26,392 nt of DNA. Source: Microbacterium sp. (GTDB lineage Bacteria; Actinomycetota; Actinomycetes; Actinomycetales; Microbacteriaceae). Of this stretch, positions 20,306 to 26,392 are shown piece after piece. A program made the translations under genes and the position numbers. The number at the start of each line of letters is the position of its first letter. The stretch's first letter is position 1. Below the pieces are notes generated by a model. The model was given only the letters and a program-made list of their open reading frames with translations, ran no database searches and had not been told where the DNA came from. Location: NCBI GenBank assembly GCA_003524435.1, contig DQHP01000147.1:1-26392 (forward strand), given 5' to 3'.

Positions 20306-21574
20306 ATGTATCTCGCCGGTAGTAAGGCGCGGCAAGACGAAAGCGGCTCGGCGGTTCACCCTCAGGTGGGCCGCCGAGCGGCGGGAGTCGGCAGCACCGC
20401 AGTCGCACTTGGGGCCGTGAGCTTGCTCACCGACCTCTCCTCCGAAATGGTCACAGCAGTCCTGCCGCTGTACCTTGTCGTGGGCCTGGGCATGTCACCA
20501 CTTGCCTTCGGCTTCCTTGATGGTCTCTACAACGGGGTCACCGCATTCGTGCGGCTTCTTGGCGGGCACCTCGCCGACCGCTGGTCTCAGCACAAGCTCG
20601 TGGCCGGCATCGGCTATGGACTGTCCGCAATCTGTAAGCCATTCCTGCTTCTGTCAGGAGCATCCACCACGGCGTTGTCTGCAACGCTTGCGGTCGATCG
20701 CATTGGCAAAGGCATCCGCACGGCTCCCCGTGACGCGCTGATCTCGCTTTCGGTCGACGACGCGCATCAGGGGCGGGCTTTCGGAGTGCACCGAGCTATG
20801 GATACGGCGGGCGCTTTGCTGGGTCCGCTTGCGGCTTTCGCGCTGCTTTGGTTCTTGGCGGATGCTTTTGACGCTGTCTTTATGGTCAGCTTCTGTGTCG
20901 CGACGCTAGGCGTGCTCGTATTGATCGCCTTTGTACCTGGTCGCAAGTCCATGCCCGTGGGGGCGCCGCGACCGACGCTGCGAGAGACGGTCAGCATTCT
21001 GAAAGAGGCGAAGTTTCGCCGGCTTCTGATCGCTGCGACGATCCTGGGCCTTGCGACTATCGGAGATGGGTTCCTCTATCTCGGATTGCAAGAGCGGCTG
21101 CAACTCGATGCCGCCTTCTTCCCCTTATTGCCGCTCGGAAGCGCCTTGGTGTACTTGGTGCTCGCCGTGCCGATGGGGCGCCTGGCGGACAAGATCGGGC
21201 GGCGTCTGCCGTTCCTGCTGGGAAATCTCGCCCTGGTCGGTGCATATGCAACGCTACTTCTTCCCTTCGAAGGGCCGATACTGCTCGTGCTTCTGCTCGC
21301 ACTACTCGGCGTTTTCTACGCCGCCACAGACGGCGTTCTGATGGCATTGGCCGGCCCAGGCATTCCCCGTGAACGCCGCGCAGGGGGCCTTGCGCTTCTG
21401 CAGACAGGACAGGCAACCGGGCGTCTATTTGCCGCCGTCTTGTTTGGCGCGGCATGGACGTTCTGGGGCGTGAATATCGCTTTCGCCGCAGCCGGAGTGG
21501 TGTTGCTGCTGGTACTTCTCATTGCCGCCGTGTTGATCCGGCCAGAGCCGCGAGTCGATGAGGTGGTCAAATGA
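20306..21574 (+). CDS. MFS transporter
   Basis: A 422-residue major facilitator with about 12 helices. After a ~30-residue cytoplasmic start, helix 1 contains S-L-L-T-D-L-S-S-E-M. The loop 2-3 motif is G-G-H-L-A-D-R-W-S-Q-H-K, and D-R-I-G-K-G-I-R-T-A-P-R-D-A is a strong block in the fourth-helix region. The second half repeats the pattern with G-R-L-A-D-K-I-G-R-R. ATG 20306 is 4 nt after the chitosanase stop with no good ribosome binding site, so translation is probably coupled. Its own stop overlaps the next start. The substrate is unknown; from context it could import chitosan breakdown products or export a compound, but neither is shown. Sure about the fold. Confidence 0.88.
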   Translation: MYLAGSKARQDESGSAVHPQVGRRAAGVGSTAVALGAVSLLTDLSSEMVTAVLPLYLVVGLGMSPLAFGFLDGLYNGVTAFVRLLGGHLADRWSQHKLVAGIGYGLSAICKPFLLLSGASTTALSATLAVDRIGKGIRTAPRDALISLSVDDAHQGRAFGVHRAMDTAGALLGPLAAFALLWFLADAFDAVFMVSFCVATLGVLVLIAFVPGRKSMPVGAPRPTLRETVSILKEAKFRRLLIAATILGLATIGDGFLYLGLQERLQLDAAFFPLLPLGSALVYLVLAVPMGRLADKIGRRLPFLLGNLALVGAYATLLLPFEGPILLVLLLALLGVFYAATDGVLMALAGPGIPRERRAGGLALLQTGQATGRLFAAVLFGAAWTFWGVNIAFAAAGVVLLLVLLIAAVLIRPEPRVDEVVK

Positions 21575-22584
21575 CTGAGCTGGAGATGGACCGACGATCG
21601 CTGAGGAAGCGGTTGTTGCTGGTGGGAGTCGGGGCCGTCGCGCTCACTGCGATCGGCATCGGCTACTCGATATATGCCGGTGCGCGTCCGTCTGAGAGCG
21701 CCTACGCGGCAGGTGAGGCCGTACCGGAGACGGATCCCGGTCTCTACGTTCGCGACGCTGATGGCTACGTTGCCGTTCAGAAGGGCGGCGGAGACGTGGC
21801 GTGGGAAGAGGGAGAGCGGACGCCGCCCCGTGAGGGTACGGGAATGGAGTGTCTGCGGTTTTATGCTGCGGGAGACAGCGCGGTCTGCGCGCGTGCGCAA
21901 GACGCGCTGACACCGATGACGACGATGGAGATCCTTGATAGTGACCTCACGGTCACCGAGAGCTTTGAATTCAACGGAGTGCCGAGCCGCGCTCGAGTAT
22001 CAGCATCCGGTCAAATGGTCGCCTGGACGCTGTTCGTGATGGGGGACAGCTATGCCACGACGAGCTTCTCGACCAGAACGGGAATCTACGACCTCACGAG
22101 CAACTATCTCGTGGATTCCATTGAGAGCCTTCAGCTGTATATCGATGGCGAGCGTATTGTGCGCCAGGACGTGAACTACTGGGGCGTCACCTTTGCTGAC
22201 GACGACAATACTTTCTATGCGACGGTGTCTACCGGCGGCAAGACCTACCTTGTCGAAGGTGACTACGCGAACTGGACAGCCACTGCGCTCCGCGAGAATG
22301 TCGAGTGCCCGTCGCTCTCTCCGGATGGAACGCGGCTGGTCTTCAAGAAGCGCGTGGACAGCGGTGTCGAAGACCCGTGGCGGCTGTATGCGCTTGATCT
22401 CGCCAGCATGGAAGAGACGCCGCTGGCAGAGGGGCGCAACGTTGATGACCAGGCATCCTGGCTCGATGACGACACGGTCGCCTATGCGATCGGGGGTGAT
22501 GTCTGGTCCGTGTCGGCAGACGGCACAGGAACGCCAAAAGTGATCGCCCCGGATGCTTCGTCGCCGGTGATCGTGGGCGAATGA
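21571..22584 (+). CDS. Membrane-anchored TolB-like beta-propeller protein
   Basis: A 337-residue protein with a basic start, one hydrophobic helix (about 16-36, an uncleaved anchor or signal) and an extracytoplasmic domain of repeated beta blades. Repeats of the type S-x-D-G-x-x-L-V-F appear, for example S-L-S-P-D-G-T-R-L-V-F and A-S-W-L-D-D-D-T-V-A-Y, as in TolB/WD40-like six-bladed propellers. Two Cys (in E-C-L-R-F and V-C-A-R) may form a disulfide. It starts with a 4-nt ATGA overlap with the MFS gene, so the two are made together. It may assist the transporter or bind a ligand; no enzyme residues are apparent. No clear terminator follows. Confidence 0.75.
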   Translation: MTELEMDRRSLRKRLLLVGVGAVALTAIGIGYSIYAGARPSESAYAAGEAVPETDPGLYVRDADGYVAVQKGGGDVAWEEGERTPPREGTGMECLRFYAAGDSAVCARAQDALTPMTTMEILDSDLTVTESFEFNGVPSRARVSASGQMVAWTLFVMGDSYATTSFSTRTGIYDLTSNYLVDSIESLQLYIDGERIVRQDVNYWGVTFADDDNTFYATVSTGGKTYLVEGDYANWTATALRENVECPSLSPDGTRLVFKKRVDSGVEDPWRLYALDLASMEETPLAEGRNVDDQASWLDDDTVAYAIGGDVWSVSADGTGTPKVIAPDASSPVIVGE

Positions 22585-22659
22585 GGCGCCTTGCCCCATG
22601 ATCTACGGGTGTTCTGCGGCCTCTCGCGTGTCCAGCCTGACCAACCAATGAGCCGGTCG

Positions 22660-22665
22660 TACCTT
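22660..22665 (+). promoter_or_regulatory. -10 box for leaderless small-protein transcript
   Basis: TACCTT ends 6 nt before ATG 22672. The 22585-22659 stretch upstream shows nothing else. Confidence 0.55.
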
Positions 22666-22671
22666 TGAGAC

Positions 22672-22842
22672 ATGGCACGCGCTGACGGTCGAAATCTGGT
22701 GATGAGCTGGACGGCTGGTCTCTTCTGTATAGCCATCGTTGCCGCACTCATCTGGTTCGCCGTGCCAATGGCTCCGGTGCTCGTGGACTTCGTCGGGGAC
22801 ACGCTTCGCACTATCGCTCCGGGCACAGCCGAGATCCCTTGA
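22672..22842 (+). CDS. Small single-helix membrane protein (56 aa)
   Basis: A 56-codon ORF with a leaderless promoter box and no ribosome binding site. It begins M-A-R-A-D-G-R-N-L, has one long hydrophobic helix (about residues 12-40, rich in Ala, Ile, Val, with W13 and W28), and ends G-T-A-E-I-P. The basic start suggests the N-terminus faces the cytoplasm. Codon use fits its neighbours. No family is recognised. It precedes another membrane protein gene by 97 nt. Confidence 0.6.
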   Translation: MARADGRNLVMSWTAGLFCIAIVAALIWFAVPMAPVLVDFVGDTLRTIAPGTAEIP

Positions 22843-22939
22843 GATTCTGCGGTTCAGACGACACGTCGGCACGCCTGCGCGGTTGCGTGCGTGCGCGGCG
22901 ATACCCTCGCACTGCACATATTCGACGAGAGGCGCCCCA

Positions 22940-24025
22940 ATGAGTGACCCCGAGGTTCCCCGGTCCGAGCAACCGGCAGACGTCAACGACGTCGTTGCTG
23001 ACGCCAACGCAGGTCTCGCTGATGCTGAAGCGGCCGGCGCCGACGTCTCAGGTACGTCTACTTCTGCAGAGAATGACGCTGCCACCAGTGACGCCGTAGA
23101 TTACGACGCTGTTGACCCAGATCTTGCGGCGTTCGAAGAGGCAGAGCGCAGCCACCCTGGCACTTTCGTGACCCCCGGCCTTGCCGAATCTGCCGAGGCA
23201 GATGAGTCCGTCACGTCCACCGTGGCAGACGAGCCCGCCGCGACGACATGGCCCGCCAGCACGGCAGATTATGCTCGTGCGGACGAACCCCAGACCGAAG
23301 TCCTGACGGAAAGTCAGCGCACCGGAGACGTCATCGCGTCGGATGCTGCGCCGGAGACTTCGATCGCGGACACGGCGTACGGTCGGCCTGTGGCAGATGA
23401 CACCGAAACTCGGGTCGTCCCGTCGGAGCCGATTGTCGCCGCCGCTGCTCCCGTGCAGAACCAGCCGATCTTCGTGCAGGCTCCTGAGCCGCCGCGGGAT
23501 CGCGGAAACCGTGGAACCGCCGCGGGCATCGGCCTGCTCGCCACACTTGTTTTCGCCATCCTCTACCTCGCCATTGGTCTGGGCTGGAGCGCCATCAAGG
23601 GAGAGGTGAACAGCGAGAACATCGTCGAGCAGATCCTCGCCCCACTGACGACCTGGGCCTTCTGGGTTCCTGTCGCCGTGTTCTTCATCGGATTCTGGCT
23701 GTTGGGCGCAATCATCAACCGGGGTCGCTGGGGCCGCTGGGTGATCTTCGGCATCCTCGTCGGAGTGATTTCCTATGGCGGCTACATCCTCGGCCAGCTC
23801 TTCGAAGCGCGGTTCTGGCTGCTCTCATCTTCGGAAGCAACCGACCTGGTCGGCGAGCAGCTGTTCGCGCCGCTGGCTATTGCAGCCTTCGTGCTCGGAC
23901 GAGAATTGACCATCTGGTTCGGCGCCTGGGTTGCCCGCAGCGGTGCCCACAAGACCGAACTCAATGCCGAGGCTCAGCGTGAGTACGAGCGCACGCTTGA
24001 GGCTGGCCCGACCCTGTCGAGGTAA
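22940..24025 (+). CDS. Hypothetical membrane protein with long acidic disordered N-terminus
   Basis: A 361-residue protein I cannot place in a family. Residues 1-190 are low complexity, rich in Ala, Asp, Glu, Thr and Pro, and likely disordered; P-E-P-P-R-D-R-G-N-R-G then leads into four membrane helices (about 195-217, 237-258, 265-287 and 308-333). The C-terminal 25 residues are charged. ATG 22940 is chosen over the in-frame ATG 22739, which would overlap the 56-residue gene in another frame; AGAGG (22929-22933) lies 6 nt before 22940, and the added residues are Arg/Cys-rich and non-coding in character. It is followed by another membrane protein, probably co-transcribed. The acidic tail suggests a scaffold or regulatory role, but this is a guess. 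Confidence 0.75.
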   Translation: MSDPEVPRSEQPADVNDVVADANAGLADAEAAGADVSGTSTSAENDAATSDAVDYDAVDPDLAAFEEAERSHPGTFVTPGLAESAEADESVTSTVADEPAATTWPASTADYARADEPQTEVLTESQRTGDVIASDAAPETSIADTAYGRPVADDTETRVVPSEPIVAAAAPVQNQPIFVQAPEPPRDRGNRGTAAGIGLLATLVFAILYLAIGLGWSAIKGEVNSENIVEQILAPLTTWAFWVPVAVFFIGFWLLGAIINRGRWGRWVIFGILVGVISYGGYILGQLFEARFWLLSSSEATDLVGEQLFAPLAIAAFVLGRELTIWFGAWVARSGAHKTELNAEAQREYERTLEAGPTLSR

Positions 24026-24096
24026 CCACGAATACCGACTCGTCTGACCCCCGCGGCCCTGTACCCGCGGGGGTTTCGGCTGTCCAGGCGACGGCC

Positions 24097-24531
24097 ATGA
24101 CGGCGGTAGGGTTTGCCGCACTCTCGATCCTCGGCCTCGGCGTGCTGAGCTTTGTCACGGATGCGGATATCATCGGCGTCCCCGGGCTCGGGCCGGTGCC
24201 CGGAGTCATCGGCATGATCATCGCAATCGCCGTGTTCGCTGGCATCCTTTGGTTGGCCCTGCGCATCACACATCCGCGGTTCCGTTCGGTCTGGTCGATT
24301 TCGATCCTGACCGCGATCGCGCATCTGCTGGTGGTGGGAGCGGCAGTCCTCTTCAGCACTGGACAGTTCGTCACTGCCTTGGCAGTCATGGGAGGGCTGA
24401 TCACCGGCGGCGCCAGCCTCGTGCTGGTGGCGGTGGCCCTGGTCTCAGCGTGGGGCGGTGTCGCGCTTCGGCTCACGCGCGCGCAGCGTCCACGCTGGCC
24501 GTGGGAGCGAGAAGACCCGGACCAGAGATGA
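24097..24531 (+). CDS. Hypothetical four-helix membrane protein
   Basis: A 144-residue protein with about four hydrophobic helices (near 3-23, 33-53, 64-86 and 93-120) and a basic C-terminus ending near W-P-W-E-R. No family is recognised. ATG 24097 is the first standard start, 71 nt after the previous stop. The frame is open back to 24001 and reads like protein (T-N-T-D-S-S-D-P-R-G-P-V-P-A-G) but has no ATG, GTG or TTG there. At the previous stop the bases are GGTAACC; a single A-to-G change would give a GTGA stop/start overlap. The true N-terminus may therefore be longer or have lost its start. Confidence 0.65.
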   Translation: MTAVGFAALSILGLGVLSFVTDADIIGVPGLGPVPGVIGMIIAIAVFAGILWLALRITHPRFRSVWSISILTAIAHLLVVGAAVLFSTGQFVTALAVMGGLITGGASLVLVAVALVSAWGGVALRLTRAQRPRWPWEREDPDQR

Positions 24532-24571
24532 CCGTTACCTTTGAAATCTCGGCTGTTCGCGCGGATCGCCG

Positions 24572-24577
24572 TAACCT
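24572..24577 (+). promoter_or_regulatory. -10 box for leaderless hypothetical-protein transcript
   Basis: TAACCT ends 6 nt before GTG 24584, supporting that start. Confidence 0.55.
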
Positions 24578-24583
24578 GTAAGC

Positions 24584-25231
24584 GTGGAACGCTCGCTGGA
24601 GACACAGGTAGACCAGGCCGTTGAGGCCTGGCTGCGCTGGGTGCCGCGCTGGCAACCTGCCACGCACCGCGGACGTGTCGCTCCATGCCGGCGCTGTCTC
24701 GGGTCACCGATTTTGTCGGCGGTCGGCATTAGCGGAAATGTTCCGCACGGCGTGCAGCATGGACTTTCTACCCGTATCAAGACGATCGTTGATCACTCTG
24801 TGGCTGAGTACACGGCACGCAACCTCCCGATGTTGCAGGCAGAACTTGATCAGCAGACGGCGCGCAATCGAGCGCGAAGCTATCGTCCTGCTGAGAACCT
24901 TGAGCCCGAGTTTGAGGGGATGCCGCTCGATCCCGAACCGGTGCCTGGGGCTCCGTTCCTCTTCACGATCGCGGGCCTCGCAGACGACGCGGCGACGGAG
25001 TTGCCGCCGCTTCCGCCGTTGAGCGACGAGGCGAAAGCCGCGCTGCGTCAGGAAGTCGGCCTCGCAGACGAGTACGCAAATATGGTGGGTCGCGAGATTT
25101 GTTCGCTCCTGATGCGGCATCGCTTAAACGTGCAGGCTGCGATCTCGCAGCATGTTGAGCCGCAGATCGAGGCGCTGCTCGCGGAACTTACCGATTCCCT
25201 AGATTCGCCCTTCGGCCCAGAAACCCCCTAG
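24584..25231 (+). CDS. Conserved hypothetical protein, 215 aa
   Basis: A soluble protein of 215 residues with no membrane helix. It begins M-E-R-S-L-E-T-Q-V-D-Q-A-V, contains one C-R-R-C pair near residue 37 and a Pro-rich stretch around 125-147 (P-P-L-P-P-L-S-D-E-A), followed by long amphipathic helices to the end. GTG 24584 is preceded by a leaderless box and no ribosome binding site. The overall look resembles conserved hypothetical proteins of Microbacteriaceae; I do not recognise a named domain. The 152-nt gap that follows has a C-rich stretch (near 25238-25253) and the DUF2975 promoter region. Confidence 0.7.
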   Translation: MERSLETQVDQAVEAWLRWVPRWQPATHRGRVAPCRRCLGSPILSAVGISGNVPHGVQHGLSTRIKTIVDHSVAEYTARNLPMLQAELDQQTARNRARSYRPAENLEPEFEGMPLDPEPVPGAPFLFTIAGLADDAATELPPLPPLSDEAKAALRQEVGLADEYANMVGREICSLLMRHRLNVQAAISQHVEPQIEALLAELTDSLDSPFGPETP

Positions 25232-25338
25232 TCGGCCCCTGCCCCGCCCCGCCCAGATTCAGCCGCACCGGGACACGAGCAGTTGCTGGATCTTCGCTGT
25301 GAGAGCGCGCGTGAGCTTTGACTCCGCAACATCCCGGG

Positions 25339-25375
25339 CTATCGTTTTTCGATAGATACCGGCCGCTTATCGATA
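25339..25375. promoter_or_regulatory. Repeated CTATCG/CGATAG sites, likely HTH operator
   Basis: CTATCG-TTTTT-CGATAG (25339-25355) is a perfect inverted repeat, and TATCGATA (25368-25375) repeats the half-sites as a palindrome. The sites lie 9-45 nt before ATG 25384, where the promoter must be. The Xre-type protein encoded two genes on is the natural candidate to bind here and autoregulate. Confidence 0.6.
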
Positions 25376-25383
25376 GGCAGAAG

Positions 25384-25860
25384 ATGCAACCCCGTGTAAC
25401 TGCAGTGCTCAAGACCCTCATCGCCGTAATGATCGCGCTCCTGCTGGTGAGCCAAGCTGTCGTGATCCCCGCGGTTGCGCGCATCACTGCCATCCGAAAC
25501 CCCGATGTCGCCCATCTTGAGATACCTGGCATCATCGGTGCCGTTCTCTTCCTCGTCTTCGTCGAGGTCACTCTGGTCTGTGTCTGGCGTCTGCTGTCGC
25601 TCGTGCGCACTGAACGCATTTTCAGCCAAGACGCATTCTGTTTCGTCGACATCATCCTCTGGGCGCTGGCGAGCGCTGGCGTGCTCATCGCCGCCTCTTA
25701 CGGGGTGATCCTCGCCAATCGTGCAGTTTCACTTTCTCTCACTCTCCTCGCCGTGCTCGGCATCGTCGTCAGTGCGGCGCTCGCCCTGCTGGTCGTCGTT
25801 TTGCGTGGCCTGCTGCGCAAGGCGCTCGAGCTCGAGCAGGACATGTCCGAGGTCGTCTGA
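25384..25860 (+). CDS. DUF2975 membrane protein
   Basis: A 158-residue integral membrane protein of the DUF2975 family, with four helices (about 8-30, 47-70, 87-108 and 115-140) and a charged C-terminal end E-L-E-Q-D-M-S-E-V-V. The V-R-T-E-R-I-F-S loop between helices 2 and 3 is typical. ATG 25384 has AGGCAGAAG before it; TTG 25318 would add 22 residues across the putative operator and is rejected. It overlaps the HTH gene by one base (TGATG). The DUF2975-HTH pair is a recurrent two-gene unit in Gram-positive bacteria; its role is unknown. Confidence 0.85.
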   Translation: MQPRVTAVLKTLIAVMIALLLVSQAVVIPAVARITAIRNPDVAHLEIPGIIGAVLFLVFVEVTLVCVWRLLSLVRTERIFSQDAFCFVDIILWALASAGVLIAASYGVILANRAVSLSLTLLAVLGIVVSAALALLVVVLRGLLRKALELEQDMSEVV

Positions 25861-26096
25861 TGCCCATCGTTATTGACCTCGACGTGCAACTCGCGCGCAA
25901 GAAGATGAGTGTCCAAGAATTCGCGGATGCTATCGACATCACCCCTGCGAACGTCGCCGTCCTCAAAAACGGCCGAGCCAAAGCGGTGCGTTTCACCACG
26001 CTCGAAGCTATCTGTCGGGTGCTCGAGTGCCAGCCCGGCGACATTCTGCGCTGGATTCCCGAAGCTGAACAGTCCGACATCGAACAGGGGGAGTGA
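25860..26096 (+). CDS. Xre/Cro-CI type HTH regulator (YozG-like)
   Basis: A 78-residue protein that is almost entirely one HTH domain. It begins M-P-I-V-I-D-L-D-V-Q-L-A-R-K-K-M-S; helices 2-3 are in V-Q-E-F-A-D-A-I-D-I-T-P-A-N-V-A-V-L-K; and C-R-V-L-E-C-Q-P-G-D-I-L closes the fold, as in the YozG/HTH_26 group. Its start overlaps the DUF2975 stop, and its stop overlaps the next start (TGATG), so the three genes are tightly coupled. Likely autoregulator through the CTATCG sites upstream of the operon. Confidence 0.9.
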   Translation: MPIVIDLDVQLARKKMSVQEFADAIDITPANVAVLKNGRAKAVRFTTLEAICRVLECQPGDILRWIPEAEQSDIEQGE

Positions 26097-26392
26097 TGAC
26101 TCTCGCACCCGATCCCACTCGATGGGCTGAGTCCGTCGCACAGTACATGCTCGACACCAACGTATGCCCGGTGTGCACCTCGGCCAGTCTGGTAAACGGA
26201 TGCTGCTCGCACTGCGGCGCGGATCTTCGCGGACCCCACGGGGCAAAAGTCTGGGAAGCGTCGGTGTCGGCAGCGGATGCAATCCGCGGACGCAATCAGC
26301 TGATCGCACGTATTCCGCGGATAGACCTTTCGCACACATCCCCGGTCGCCGCCGCCCACGGCCACGCGCTCGTGGCCCAGGCCCGGCCGCTC
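26096..26392 (+). CDS. Zinc-ribbon protein (5' part; continues beyond window)
   Basis: An open frame of 99 codons from ATG 26096 to the window edge, with no stop. Residues 24-42 form a zinc ribbon: C-P-V-C-T then, after 10 residues, C-C-S-H-C-G-A-D-L. The rest is Ala/His-rich with no clear domain yet. The start overlaps the HTH stop by one base, so it belongs to the DUF2975 operon. The remainder may contain membrane helices, as in other proteins with an N-terminal ribbon, but that part is not visible. Confidence 0.75.
   Translation, partial: MTLAPDPTRWAESVAQYMLDTNVCPVCTSASLVNGCCSHCGADLRGPHGAKVWEASVSAADAIRGRNQLIARIPRIDLSHTSPVAAAHGHALVAQARPL

Noticed and set aside
25234..25253. C-rich run after the 215-residue hypothetical gene
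   Set aside because: Low complexity only; no G-quadruplex spacing or hairpin that I can support.
1..26392. CRISPR arrays, insertion sequences, tRNA or rRNA genes
   Set aside because: No spaced direct repeats, transposase frames or RNA gene signatures were found by reading both strands.

Overview
The window is high-GC actinobacterial chromosome, most likely Microbacteriaceae (Microbacterium or a close relative). The basis is the gene families and order (menD, isochorismate synthase, demethylmenaquinone methyltransferase, polyprenyl diphosphate synthase, FprA-type ferredoxin reductase), the GC-rich third codon positions, and the many genes with a TANNNT box 6-7 nt before the start codon, the signature of leaderless actinobacterial transcripts. 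I see no insertion sequence, prophage, CRISPR array, rRNA or tRNA. Both ends cut a gene: menD at the left and a zinc-ribbon protein at the right.

Left third (1-9480), mostly housekeeping: the 3' end of menD, a hemerythrin-like protein behind a possible coupled leader ORF, a PPK2 polyphosphate kinase, a leftward isochorismate synthase (menF), a DUF402 protein, menG, a polyprenyl diphosphate synthase that probably makes the quinone side chain, an FprA-like ferredoxin-NADP reductase, an alpha/beta hydrolase, and leftward yajQ. Together these supply ring, side-chain and methylation steps of menaquinone synthesis.

Middle (9480-15640): a CUT1 sugar uptake operon for maltose or maltodextrin-like sugars. 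It has a lipoprotein binding protein, two permeases and an intracellular GH13 alpha-glucan hydrolase, preceded by LacI/MalR-type operators. A strong stem-loop separates the binding-protein gene from the permeases. No ATPase gene is present, so a shared MsiK-type ATPase elsewhere is likely.

Right third (15640-26392), accessory: a leaderless padR plus HAAS-type membrane protein pair; a leftward ROK regulator divergent from a secreted protein that fuses a GH46 chitosanase, a CBM32/F5-F8 domain and a metallophosphoesterase; then an MFS transporter and a membrane-anchored TolB-like propeller in the same operon. After this come small and hypothetical membrane proteins, a conserved hypothetical, and a DUF2975 / Xre-type HTH / zinc-ribbon operon with repeated CTATCG/CGATAG sites.

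Most interesting signals: (1) the chitosanase-CBM32-metallophosphoesterase fusion with an adjacent ROK regulator and a dyad operator; (2) two 86-nt intergenic inverted repeats 13 kb apart, each starting 13-16 nt after a stop codon, with a shared core and differing but still self-complementary outer stems, suggesting an undescribed dispersed structured element; (3) two exact in-place tandem duplications (27 nt inside menF, 20 nt at the end of the HAAS gene); (4) a strong excess of the hexamer GGATGC/GCATCC; (5) leaderless start sites that identify a 56-residue membrane protein and fix several start codons.
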